Made by a program: the position numbers and the translations under genes. From the NCBI GenBank assembly GCA_964580495.1, contig CAZOKE010000017.1:1-24908 (forward strand): a stretch of 24,908 nucleotides of DNA. Direction: 5' to 3'. Shown here piece by piece: positions 14,849 to 20,231 of the stretch. Source of the stretch: JAIFWV01 sp964580495. GTDB taxonomy: Bacteria > Patescibacteriota > Doudnabacteria > UBA920 > O2-02-FULL-48-8. Under the pieces are notes generated by a model that saw only the letters and a list, made by a program, of their open reading frames with translations, did no database searches and was not told where the DNA came from. The number at the start of each line of letters is the position of its first letter. The stretch's first letter is position 1.

Positions 14849-14876
14849 GTACTGAGTTCTGAGTACTAAGTACTAA
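14849..14876. repeat. 7-nt word array GTACTAA after groEL
   Basis: Four consecutive 7-mers: GTACTGA, GTTCTGA, GTACTAA, GTACTAA. It is one of several loci in the window with the same period but a different word. Confidence 0.75.
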
Positions 14877-14883
14877 GAAAAGG

Positions 14884-14925
14884 GGCGGGTTTGCGCTTCG
14901 CGCAAACCCGCCTTAATGTTTAGTT
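14884..14925 (+). terminator. Terminator hairpin of the groES-groEL operon
   Basis: A 13-bp perfect stem GGCGGGTTTGCGC / GCGCAAACCCGCC with a TTC loop, followed by the modest T-rich TTAATGTTTAG. Confidence 0.75.
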
Positions 14926-14930
14926 GATTA

Positions 14931-14965
14931 TAAAAAAACCTGCAGTCCATATTGGGCTGCAGGTT
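14931..14965 (-). terminator. Terminator of the minus-strand gene at 14985-15374
   Basis: On the minus strand AACCTGCAG (14965-14957) pairs with CTGCAGGTT (14945-14937), then TTTTT and an AT stretch follow. Confidence 0.85.
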
Positions 14966-14984
14966 AGTCGCGATGCATTGCTGA

Positions 14985-15374
14985 TTACACTCCTTCGAAT
15001 TCTCCGGTGTGGAGTTTTTCCAAGATTTCTTGTGCGGAGATCGCCGGCTTCACCGGTGGGTTGCTTGAGTTGTTCAGAAACTGCTGGTCGAGAGGAAGCA
15101 GGTCAGGGACTTCCTTCCAGCTAATCTCTTCGGCTTTGAACCGGAGTGACCGGATCCGTCCTTTGCTGTTGTTGTCACGGTCAGGACACTGATAGCAGAT
15201 GCCTTCGAAGTAGATCTCGCGCTTATGGAGGCTTGAACGCGGGACCAGAATTTTCGTCAGTTGGAGAAACATCTTGCAGACCGGACATTTCACATAGATG
15301 TGGTCCTCCGTAACAGGCAGGCAGTTTTTAGCTTTTCTGATGCATGTCTCCCTCTTCGTTTTGGTTTTCGCCAT
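14985..15374 (-). CDS. Hypothetical protein with zinc-ribbon-like Cys pairs
   Basis: 129 aa, not recognised. KCPVCKMF (residues about 29-36) and GICYQCPDRD (about 58-67) form two CxxC pairs 27 residues apart, typical of a zinc ribbon. The N-terminus is Lys/Arg/Thr-rich, and the C-terminus carries a helix AQEILEKLHTGEFEGV. It probably binds nucleic acid or protein, but no function can be assigned. The gene is isolated, on the minus strand, with its own promoter, a GGAGG site nine bases before the ATG and its own terminator. Confidence 0.7.
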   Translation of the reverse strand: MAKTKTKRETCIRKAKNCLPVTEDHIYVKCPVCKMFLQLTKILVPRSSLHKREIYFEGICYQCPDRDNNSKGRIRSLRFKAEEISWKEVPDLLPLDQQFLNNSSNPPVKPAISAQEILEKLHTGEFEGV

Positions 15375-15407
15375 ACCGTTCCCTCCTGGCAGGTGAGCTA
15401 TTGCTTA

Positions 15408-15435
15408 AGTATAAGCAAAAACACGGTTTGTGCAA
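15408..15435 (-). promoter_or_regulatory. Promoter of the minus-strand zinc-ribbon gene
   Basis: On the minus strand TTGCAC (15435-15430), 16 nt, TATACT (15413-15408). Confidence 0.65.
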
Positions 15436-15528
15436 GTTTTTGCTATTTATTAATTACAGCATAAATTGCCAAAGCTTGCGTTTTTGGCTTATTTAAGCGA
15501 TTATTTAGGATAAAATTGGCTTTAGCTC

Positions 15529-15557
15529 TTGACTTTGACCCCGTTTGGGTGTATACT
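15529..15557 (+). promoter_or_regulatory. Strong sigma70-like promoter for the candidate large RNA
   Basis: TTGACT (15529-15534), exactly 17 nt, TATACT (15552-15557). It is the best promoter in the window, and no ORF follows for a kilobase. Expected transcription start near 15564. Confidence 0.75.
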
Positions 15558-15593
15558 TACCCGTTACGATAGCAAAGGCAGAACCTTACCAAT

Positions 15594-15625
15594 CTACGAA
15601 AGTACGAAAGGGCGAAACTACGAAA
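15594..15625. repeat. 8-nt word array CTACGAAA
   Basis: Four units: CTACGAAA, GTACGAAA, GGGCGAAA, CTACGAAA. The first two form the left arm of the first long stem of the candidate RNA. Confidence 0.7.
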
Positions 15626-16157
15626 ATGTTGGTGGGTTAGCAGTTTCGTAAGTTCGTAGATATAGTTTTCCAACTTCCCGTGCCCCTGAAGTCGCGACGC
15701 TTGAGAACAAGACAGTGCGTCAGCGCAGGGTCACAGGATCGGGGAAAACCAAATCGGTCTGATAAGGATCAGAGCTACCAAGTAGGTTGAGTCATCTACA
15801 CTTAAAACCCAGGCAGATTCCGAACCTTTGCTGAACAGATCTAGGACAGCCAACTAGACAGTAGTCAGCATCGCAAGTAGGAATAAGCCAAAGGACCTAG
15901 AGTCCAGAGGGTCGTAGGTCACAACACACCGAAACGTTCAAAGCTCCCCAGCAGATCCGATCAGGTCCAACTCGATCGGTTCATGAAGTGACGACGAAAA
16001 GCGACGCTAATTCTGGACGGAGGATGTACGTGATGAGCCAAGGCTCATCGGGCGGCATGCCCGGCTAACGGTCTGCGACAAGCAGCCGATGCTGACAAGC
16101 ATGCCACCGGGAAGGACTGCAAACTTCCCGGACTCTCTCGTGAAGCTGAAATAGGTT

Positions 16158-16178
16158 GTAGGGATTAGGGTGTAGGGC
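16158..16178. repeat. 7-nt word array GTAGGGN
   Basis: Three units: GTAGGGA, TTAGGGT, GTAGGGC, near the 3' part of the candidate RNA. Confidence 0.65.
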
Positions 16179-16240
16179 TGAGAAAATTCCAATCCATTTC
16201 GGAAGCACAAGCGAGTTCATTTAAAATCTAGATCATTAAA

Positions 16241-16312
16241 CAGGAAATGATCCCAACTACTTTTCAATACCTTCCGGTTTTGGGATATTCAATTTCCTGA
16301 TTCCGGTTTTTT
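16241..16312 (+). terminator. Terminator of the candidate large RNA
   Basis: CAGGAAAT (16241-16248) pairs with ATTTCCTG (16292-16299) and ATCCCAA (16250-16256) with TTGGGAT (16280-16286), giving 15 bp with a small internal loop. T6 at 16307-16312 follows. TTCCGGTTTT occurs twice, in the loop and at the tail. Confidence 0.6.
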
Positions 16313-16322
16313 ATTTCCAGGG

Positions 16323-16402
16323 TTCTGGGAGGGTTATCTAGATTCCGCAGGGAAATTATATATTTGCCCTCATAGCAATCAGATAAGCACCCCCAGAATT
16401 CT
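16323..16402. repeat. Nested hairpin downstream of the candidate RNA
   Basis: TTCTGGG and TTATCT pair in order with AGATAA and CCCAGAA, enclosing an AT-rich centre with AGGG/CCCT. No coding potential is seen here. Confidence 0.45.
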
Positions 16403-16436
16403 GGAAGTAAAGGTTCGGCATTGCTGCGGGTCCTGT

Positions 16437-16499
16437 CGCGATTCACCCCATTCACATGCTCGCTTATGCTGCGAGTGAGAACGTGGTTCCCGAATCGCG
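16437..16499. repeat. Left copy of the island-flanking palindrome
   Basis: CGCGATTC (16437-16444) and GAATCGCG (16492-16499) enclose CTCGC/GCGAG. The order of blocks GCGATTCACCCC, TGCTCGCTTATGCTGCG and TTCCCGAATCGC matches the element at 24345-24401. Confidence 0.6.
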
Positions 16500-16560
16500 T
16501 CACCCGCCCAATGCCTCACCTAAAGGTGATAAGGAAACAAGTTTCGAATGGAGGAGTTCG

Positions 16561-16752
16561 ATGGAAGCGTATTCGATAAAGTTATACATCGAAGGTTCCT
16601 TTCTCGGACACACGACGTCGATCAGACGCCCGCGCGTCGGCGAAATCCTGGAGTATGGCCTCCGCAAGTACAAGATCGAGACGATCATGTTCGATCGGAC
16701 GATCAAGACCTACGGAGAAGCCGAGGTCGTCAGAGTCGCTGAGAACAACTAA
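16561..16752 (+). CDS. Hypothetical small protein, first ORF of the island
   Basis: 63 aa, not recognised. SIKLYIEGSFLGHTTSIRRPRVGEILEYG suggests strands and turns; IETIMFDRTIKTYGEAEVVRVAEN suggests two further strands, giving an all-beta look. There is no membrane segment and no Cys. The ATG at 16561 is chosen because GGAGGAG lies five bases upstream; the frame is open further back, but that stretch lies in the palindrome. It is followed by a two-part hairpin element. Confidence 0.7.
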   Translation: MEAYSIKLYIEGSFLGHTTSIRRPRVGEILEYGLRKYKIETIMFDRTIKTYGEAEVVRVAENN

Positions 16753-16805
16753 GTCTGCAGCGGCAGCTGCAAACAAGACCAATCCCACCAAAACAAACTG
16801 CCAGT

Positions 16806-16935
16806 AGAGGAGCGACCTGTTTCGTTCCTCTCCACTATTCTGAAAGTTTAGATTGTTAGACAGAGTTGTAACATAAGCTCTAGAGTTTACCTAAGTTTTC
16901 AGAGTTGTGGAAGTAACGGATTTGTATGAGAGGTG
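16806..16935. repeat. Two-part hairpin element between island ORFs 1 and 2
   Basis: Hairpin 1: AGAGGAGCGA / TCGTTCCTCT (16806-16815, 16822-16831, one G-U). Hairpin 2: CCAC..ATTCTGAAA at 16832 pairs with TTTTCAGA..GTGG near 16894-16910. A pyrimidine stretch TCCTCTCCACT links them. Confidence 0.55.
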
Positions 16936-16939
16936 CAAA

Positions 16940-17101
16940 ATGGAGTTGGAAGAACGGACAATCATTCTCAGGTGCGTCTCGGGTCTTTGGATGGCGTGGT
17001 TCGAGAAGGATCCGGGGGTTCAAGGGACTGGTCGGACGAAGGCTGAGGCAATTGGAGATCTCGTCCTAGCAACCGAGCGGTTCCAGACCATCGTAATCTG
17101 A
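16940..17101 (+). CDS. Hypothetical small protein, weakly HicB-like
   Basis: 53 aa from the ATG at 16940 (GAGAGG upstream); a GTG at 16907 would add 11 residues but lies in the hairpin arm. TIILRCVSGLWMAWFEKDPGVQGTGRTKAEAIGDLVLATERF resembles the strand-strand-helix of HicB-type antitoxins: a beta hairpin with G-x-W-x-A, then a G-x-G-x-T-x-x-E-A-I helix. No toxin partner (HicA) is nearby, so an antitoxin role is unlikely or incomplete. The similarity is only by eye. Confidence 0.6.
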   Translation: MELEERTIILRCVSGLWMAWFEKDPGVQGTGRTKAEAIGDLVLATERFQTIVI

Positions 17102-17166
17102 AGGAGGACACCTACCGCACAGCCATTTGGCAGTGCAAGCGCAGACGGATGCGCACACACTTTTCC

Positions 17167-17234
17167 GAGGATTTATCCGAATCTAAATCCTCTCCACTCT
17201 TCTCGGTATTAAAAAATAGTACCAAGAATTGTGG
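17167..17234. repeat. Two-part hairpin element between island ORFs 2 and 3
   Basis: Hairpin 1: GAGGATTTA / TAAATCCTC (17167-17175, 17184-17192). Hairpin 2: CCAC..CTTCTCGGTA with TACCAAGAA..GTGG (17194-17234). The second arm ends in the ribosome binding site GTGGAGG. Confidence 0.65.
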
Positions 17235-17242
17235 AGGCAGAT

Positions 17243-17416
17243 ATGTATAACGATTCGAAGAAGCACCTGACCCCCGAGCAAGCCCTCAGTCAGGCACGGT
17301 GCAAGGTAACCGATTTCGAGGACGCTCGCATGGAAGAGCACCTCGAGAGGTGCAGCGAATGCATGCAGCTTGGGCTTCTTGGCGGCAGTGGCAATCACCG
17401 ATTTATCGGCAGGTAA
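17243..17416 (+). CDS. Small zf-HC2-like protein, probably frameshifted
   Basis: 57 aa as sequenced, from the ATG at 17243 (GTGGAGG upstream). EEHLERCSECMQL contains H-x3-C-x2-C, the core of the zinc-finger found at the N-terminus of many anti-sigma factors. In the +1 frame the sequence continues as a hydrophobic segment (see 17370-17486), so a one-base change near 17369-17375 would give an 80-aa protein with a zinc finger followed by a membrane helix, the usual anti-sigma layout. As sequenced, the protein ends in GLLGGSGNHRFIGR. No sigma factor is nearby. Confidence 0.6.
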   Translation: MYNDSKKHLTPEQALSQARCKVTDFEDARMEEHLERCSECMQLGLLGGSGNHRFIGR

Positions 17417-17486
17417 GCCAGTATCTGCGCTTATAGATGCCATGTTGGCGGTCTGGATACTGGTAATTGCTAGACTCTGCAAATGA
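17370..17486 (+). other. Out-of-frame membrane-helix continuation of the zf-HC2-like ORF
   Basis: In frame +1 relative to the ORF at 17243 the codons read LGFLAAVAITDLSAGKPVSA and then LIDAMLAVWILVIARLCK before TGA at 17484. The frame is open back to 17310 but has no ATG or ribosome binding site, so it looks like the separated C-terminal half of the upstream ORF. Confidence 0.5.
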
Positions 17487-17503
17487 CCAGGTTGCGGCCT
17501 TCC

Positions 17504-17534
17504 AGCCTCAGTTTCTGACGAAACTGGAGCTGGA
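17504..17534. repeat. CAGTTTC/GAAACTG hairpin motif, copy 1
   Basis: CAGTTTC-TGAC-GAAACTG at 17509-17526 followed by GAGCTGGA; CCAGC/GCTGG extends the stem. The same motif occurs at 24268-24292. Confidence 0.6.
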
Positions 17535-17543
17535 CACACCTTC

Positions 17544-17620
17544 GACGACATTCCGCAAAATGTCGTCTCCCTTCTCTCGATCTTCTTGATTCTTGTAATC
17601 AATGAGATCGGAAGAAGGGA
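17544..17620. repeat. Two-part hairpin element before the 169-aa ORF
   Basis: Hairpin 1: GACGACATT / AATGTCGTC (17544-17552, 17559-17567). Hairpin 2 (17568-17620, 53 nt): TCCCTTCT/AGAAGGGA outside, CGATCT/AGATCG in the middle, TGATT/AATCA inside. It matches the 53-nt copy at 18787-18839 with compensatory changes. Confidence 0.75.
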
Positions 17621-17651
17621 ATAGATCCCGAAAAACTCCAGGAGGAGTGAG

Positions 17652-18161
17652 ATGCAGCTGACCAAAGGTCTGTTCGGACATGAATTCCGCAACGCCAGCC
17701 ACTTGTTTGGACTGTCGTGCGGCCAGATCCGCTGCGATGACATGGTCCACAACGGCGGCTGGTACAACGCCGCCGGCGAGAAGCTCGGGTGGGGTGATCT
17801 GTCCCGCGAGGACTTCGATAGCATTCAGCGCGGGCTTCCGCAGGACGAGATCTTCGTGGTGCTCTACGAAAGCGATTCGTTCTGGAAGTTCGTCACGCAC
17901 AACCCTGGCCTCATCGGGTCGGCGTGCAGGACCTCGGCAGACGAACAAACACCGGGTGTCGACTTCGTTGCCTCGAAGGCGGTGTGGATCATCACCGGTG
18001 AGCACATCTACCATGTCTCGGATTACCCGGGAGCGAAGCTTGGGATTCAGACGCACTACCGCAACAACATGACGTATGAGGTCATCGACCGCGGCACGGC
18101 CAACGCCCTCATCCGCTCAACAGCTCTGCGCTACGGCGCCGGAGCCGAGACGCTGATGTAG
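17652..18161 (+). CDS. Hypothetical protein of the island
   Basis: 169 aa, not recognised. It is one of the largest ORFs of the island. Hydrophilic and probably cytosolic, with the Trp/Gly-rich stretch MVHNGGWYNAAGEKLGWGDLSREDF, a strand-rich centre DEIFVVLYESDSFWKFVTHNPG, and VDFVASKAVWIITGEHIYHVSDYPG. Three Cys are present (residues about 23, 28 and 96), none in a metal-binding pair. The start follows AGGAGGAG. Codons are GC-rich (CTC, ATC, GGC). No membrane segment. Confidence 0.75.
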   Translation: MQLTKGLFGHEFRNASHLFGLSCGQIRCDDMVHNGGWYNAAGEKLGWGDLSREDFDSIQRGLPQDEIFVVLYESDSFWKFVTHNPGLIGSACRTSADEQTPGVDFVASKAVWIITGEHIYHVSDYPGAKLGIQTHYRNNMTYEVIDRGTANALIRSTALRYGAGAETLM

Positions 18162-18174
18162 GTCAGAAACAATT

Positions 18175-18318
18175 GGAGATGGATTTGATTGAAACCTTGA
18201 TTGGTAAATCATCATTCCATCTCCTCCCTTCTCCTGAAGTCATGTAGCATGAATCATGTAACATGAAGCCGGGAGAAGGGAAACAATAAGTGACCCTTTT
18301 GGATCAATACCGATCCAA
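18175..18318. repeat. Two-part hairpin element with CATGTAA words before the 136-aa ORF
   Basis: Hairpin 1: GGAGATGGA / TCCATCTCC (18175-18183, 18216-18224). Hairpin 2: TCCCTTCTCC / GGAGAAGGGA (18225-18234, 18272-18281). Its loop holds four 7-mers CATGTAG, CATGAAT, CATGTAA, CATGAAG (18241-18268). A small TTGGATC/GATCCAA hairpin (18299-18318) precedes the ribosome binding site. Confidence 0.75.
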
Positions 18319-18335
18319 TTTGCATGGAGGAATCT

Positions 18336-18746
18336 GTGAAGAAAATCTTGTTCGGCATCACCACCATCGGCCTGTTGTTCGCAATCGGCACCGGCGTGTA
18401 CGCCTACAGGAGCCACATCGACCCGCGGTTCCCGTCGAGCATCGAGATGACGAAGGTCGCGGACTGGACGTTCGGCGGTACAATCACCCGCGACGGCCAG
18501 GCCATGTCCTGGGCCATGGGCGAGAAGACGGCTCAACTGGGCATCGTGATTCCCACGCTCGAGCTCGAGCAGCTGAAGCTTTCGATCAACGGCCAGGACG
18601 TCACCGACCTGTTCTCACCGGACGGCACCAAACTGCTGTTCCGAGGCAAGTCCGACGGCCGCCTGTACTGGTTCGATCAGGACCTCGGCGGTCTGGTACG
18701 CGTCAGCCGCGGTGAATCGGACAAACCTGCCCCGAATTCCAAGTAG
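18336..18746 (+). CDS. Exported or membrane-anchored hypothetical protein
   Basis: 136 aa from the GTG at 18336, preferred over the ATG at 18324 because GGAGG (18326-18330) lies between them and because the protein then begins MKKILFGITTIGLLFAIGTG, a classic signal or anchor sequence. The rest looks beta-rich: VADWTFGGTITRDGQAMSW, AQLGIVIPTLELEQLKLSINGQDVTDLFSPDGTKLLFRGKSDGRL with repeated DG turns, somewhat like propeller strands (SPDGTKLLF). The function is unknown; it probably acts at the outer face of the membrane. Confidence 0.7.
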   Translation: MKKILFGITTIGLLFAIGTGVYAYRSHIDPRFPSSIEMTKVADWTFGGTITRDGQAMSWAMGEKTAQLGIVIPTLELEQLKLSINGQDVTDLFSPDGTKLLFRGKSDGRLYWFDQDLGGLVRVSRGESDKPAPNSK

Positions 18747-18785
18747 GGGCAACATTAGGGAGTAAGTATTGCCCCACTTGCTCCC
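18746..18785. repeat. Mutually exclusive hairpins after the 136-aa ORF
   Basis: GGGGCAA (18746-18752) pairs with TTGCCCC (18769-18775). The enclosed GGGAGTAAG (18758-18766) pairs with CTTGCTCCC (18777-18785, one U-G). The two helices cross and the connecting loops are too short for both to form easily, so this looks like a switch or a strained pseudoknot. Confidence 0.55.
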
Positions 18786-18786
18786 A

Positions 18787-18839
18787 TCCCTTCTCTTGGT
18801 CTTCTCGGTTCTAGTAACCAATGAGACCAGCAGAAGGGA
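18787..18839. repeat. 53-nt covarying hairpin, copy 2
   Basis: TCCCTTCT/AGAAGGGA outer stem, TGGTCT/AGACCA middle stem, GGTT/AACC inner stem, same spacing as 17568-17620. The short TCCGCC/GGCGGA hairpin (18840-18858) follows before the next ribosome binding site. Confidence 0.75.
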
Positions 18840-18880
18840 ATCCGCCAAATCCGGCGGACCTGAAAATAAAGGAGTTTACA

Positions 18881-19048
18881 ATGAGATACGTGTTTGCTTT
18901 GATGATCGTTGCGCTCATCGTGATGGTCTGGGTCGCAGTTGCGCAAACCGTGCCCACTGCCGAACACCCCTTGGTGGGTATTGTGATGGCAGCAGTGATC
19001 ACGGGATTCGGTCTCCTCGCAATAGTTCCGATCCTTAGTGGCGAATAG
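18881..19048 (+). CDS. Small two-helix membrane protein
   Basis: 55 aa from the ATG at 18881, with AAAGGAG seven bases upstream; an in-frame ATG further upstream lies in the hairpin. Two hydrophobic segments are clear: YVFALMIVALIVMVWVAVA (about 3-21) and LVGIVMAAVITGFGLLAIVPIL (about 31-52), joined by QTVPTAEHP. The function is unknown. The stop begins a 30-nt stretch also found after the ORF at 19633. Confidence 0.7.
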   Translation: MRYVFALMIVALIVMVWVAVAQTVPTAEHPLVGIVMAAVITGFGLLAIVPILSGE

Positions 19049-19058
19049 GTCTCATACA

Positions 19059-19152
19059 GAGGAGCAGGTTTATACAAAGTAATACCTGTGTACCGGCTCC
19101 TCTCTCTTCTTCTGAAGTCTAGAAAATAGAATCTAGAAAATAGAAGAAGGGA
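19059..19152. repeat. Two-part hairpin element with TAGAAAA words
   Basis: Hairpin 1: GAGGAGC / GCTCCTC (19059-19065, 19096-19102), with AGGT/ACCT inside. Hairpin 2: TCTCTTCTTCT / AGAAGAAGGGA (19103-19113, 19142-19152, one U-G). The loop and right arm hold TAGAAAA, TAGAATC, TAGAAAA, TAGAAGA (19120-19147). Confidence 0.75.
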
Positions 19153-19171
19153 ATAGCAAATGAGGTGAAGT

Positions 19172-19270
19172 ATGAAGAAAATACCTCAGAGCACGAAAAA
19201 CCCAAGATTACCAAGATCAAAACGGATCCAGATGGTTCAGCAGGGAAAGCTGATCAGCTGGATCAAGTAA
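19172..19270 (+). CDS. Tiny basic peptide ORF
   Basis: 32 aa starting MKKIPQSTKNPRLPRSK and ending KLISWIK, with ten Lys or Arg residues. The start follows GAGGTGA with good spacing, and the ORF fills the space to the next ribosome binding site 13 nt later. It is either a real small cationic protein or a leader peptide for the ORF at 19295. Only the spacing and ribosome binding site support it. Confidence 0.45.
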   Translation: MKKIPQSTKNPRLPRSKRIQMVQQGKLISWIK

Positions 19271-19294
19271 ACACGTCAGTTTGGGAGGTGTGTG

Positions 19295-19498
19295 ATGTTT
19301 CAGGTGATTGTGGACCGTTCTGGTGCCATCGTGGAGACCCCGGACCATCAGCTGTTGTACTTCCGGCTCGATCGTGTGCACAACAGCCTCGTCGACGAGA
19401 ACGGACAGCACTACCGGCTCGACGGCGGCCGGCCCGTGCCGGTTCGGGGCATTCCGCCAGTCCACTGGACGGTGGCGCCCGCTCCCATGTACCACTAG
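19295..19498 (+). CDS. Hypothetical small protein of the island
   Basis: 67 aa, not recognised. FQVIVDRSGAIVETPDHQLLYFRLDRVHNSLVDENGQHYRLDGGRPVPVRGIPPVHW suggests consecutive strands with DG and NG turns; the end is Pro-rich. There is no Cys or membrane segment. The ATG at 19295 has GGGAGG upstream. It follows the 32-aa ORF by 24 nt, so the two may be expressed together. Confidence 0.7.
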   Translation: MFQVIVDRSGAIVETPDHQLLYFRLDRVHNSLVDENGQHYRLDGGRPVPVRGIPPVHWTVAPAPMYH

Positions 19499-19510
19499 GT
19501 ACCGTGGACA

Positions 19511-19592
19511 GGAGAGACAACCAGTTTGTCTCTCCTCTCTTCTTTTGGAATTATGAATTAGGAATTATGAATTATGAATCCAGGAGAAGGGA
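19511..19592. repeat. Two-part hairpin element with AATTATG words
   Basis: Hairpin 1: GGAGAGACAA / TTGTCTCTCC with loop CCAGT (19511-19535). Hairpin 2: TCTCTTCT..TGG / CCA..AGAAGGGA (19536-19548, 19580-19592). The loop holds AATTATG, AATTAGG, AATTATG, AATTATG (19549-19576). Confidence 0.75.
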
Positions 19593-19632
19593 GGCGTTCC
19601 CTTGGTTTCGTTCACTCGGAATGGAGGACACT

Positions 19633-19941
19633 ATGTCTTGCCCGTACAGGCAGCACCTTGCGTCGGAGCGCTCGAGGATGGAGCACAGCAAGCCGCGTCG
19701 GATTGACTACTACGAGCGCCGGGCGTGCACCCGCAAGCCCACGATCGTTCGTGAGCCGATCCGCGTCATCGCGTCGCCAGCCGCAGTCCGGGAGGCCTTC
19801 ACGCCGCCGGCGTCGAAGTCCCGGATCGTGGATACGATCCGCCTGTGGATGCGGCACTTCCGCAGCCCGGGGGTGACAGGCCCATCGTCTTCCGTCCGTC
19901 GGTGTAGGTTTCATAAAGAGGAGCAGGATTATCTTTCATAG
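19633..19941 (+). CDS. Hypothetical basic protein, 3' end probably frameshifted
   Basis: 102 aa as sequenced, from the ATG at 19633 (GGAGG six bases upstream). It is Arg-rich, with SCPYRQHLASERSRMEHSKPRRIDYYERRA and a helix SRIVDTIRLWMRHFR. After a run of five G (19869-19873) the reading becomes Ser/Arg-rich and runs into the next hairpin. In the -1 frame the protein would end RPIVFRPSV at TAG 19905-19907, and that TAG begins the same flanking sequence as the stop of the ORF at 18881. The true end is therefore probably 19907. The function is unknown. Confidence 0.6.
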   Translation: MSCPYRQHLASERSRMEHSKPRRIDYYERRACTRKPTIVREPIRVIASPAAVREAFTPPASKSRIVDTIRLWMRHFRSPGVTGPSSSVRRCRFHKEEQDYLS

Positions 19942-20019
19942 GTCTCCTGTTCCTCTCTCTTCTTCTGAGTTTTAGAAAGTAGAAAATAGTAAGTAGAAAG
20001 TAGAAGTTGGAAGAAGGGA
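19918..20019. repeat. Two-part hairpin element with TAGAAAG words
   Basis: Hairpin 1: GAGGAGCAGGA / TCCTGTTCCTC (19918-19928, 19945-19955, one G-U). Hairpin 2: TCTCTTCTTC / GAAGAAGGGA (19956-19965, 20010-20019). The loop holds TAGAAAG, TAGAAAA, TAGTAAG, TAGAAAG, TAGAAGT (19973-20007). Confidence 0.75.
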
Positions 20020-20059
20020 ATCGCTAATTAAGGCGAGTACCGCAGATGGAGGAAATTTG

Positions 20060-20221
20060 ATGCGAGATAGAGAGTTGACGTACAACGAGTCGCTCGCACT
20101 CATCATCGGCATGGTCGTCATTCTGGTCATCATGTTCGGCGGAATGAGATTTGTCCGCTCAAACACCACTATTTGCAATCGCCTTCCGCAGGCCATCGTA
20201 GACGCCTGCTGGGGGCGATAA
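20060..20221 (+). CDS. Small single-helix membrane protein
   Basis: 53 aa from the ATG at 20060, with GGAGG 10 bases upstream. One membrane segment (about 11-28, SLALIIGMVVILVIMFGG) follows a short charged N-terminus. The C-terminal part (RFVRSNTTICNRLPQAIVDACWGR) has two Cys and would be outside or inside depending on topology. The function is unknown. It fills the space between two hairpin elements exactly as the other island ORFs do. Confidence 0.65.
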   Translation: MRDRELTYNESLALIIGMVVILVIMFGGMRFVRSNTTICNRLPQAIVDACWGR

Positions 20222-20231
20222 CAACTGAATA

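Larger units (their letters stand above)
15564..16312 (+). ncRNA. Candidate large structured non-coding RNA, unknown family
   Basis: About 750 nt without a credible ORF, between a strong promoter and a terminator. Stems read directly from sequence: ATCTACGAA-AG-TACGAAA with TTTCGTA-AG-TTCGTAGAT (15592-15609 with 15644-15661); GACGC/GCGTC (near 15700); TCTGAT-AAGG-ATCAGA (near 15758); GACCTA/TAGGTC (near 15894 and 15914); CCGATC/GATCGG (near 15957 and 15973); GATGAG-CCAAGG-CTCATC (near 16032); CCGGGAAG/CTTCCCGG (near 16107). I find no RNase P, tmRNA, SRP, rRNA or group I intron signatures. It could instead be a very long leader for the ORF island. Structure and boundaries are inference. Confidence 0.5.

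Noticed and set aside
15564..16312. RNase P RNA, tmRNA, SRP RNA or group I intron
   Set aside because: None of the conserved cores (such as the RNase P GAGGAAAGUC box or a tRNA-like T arm with CCA) was found.
17183..17824. 213-codon minus-strand ORF
   Set aside because: It runs antisense through two ORFs and several hairpins, with no ribosome binding site or recognisable domain.
19165..19941. A single 258-codon protein
   Set aside because: The frame crosses two hairpins and a word array and overlaps the better-supported ORF at 19295; only the part from 19633 has a ribosome binding site.
13099..20007. CRISPR array
   Set aside because: The repeats are 7-8 nt words repeated 2-5 times with no spacers, and no Cas gene is present.
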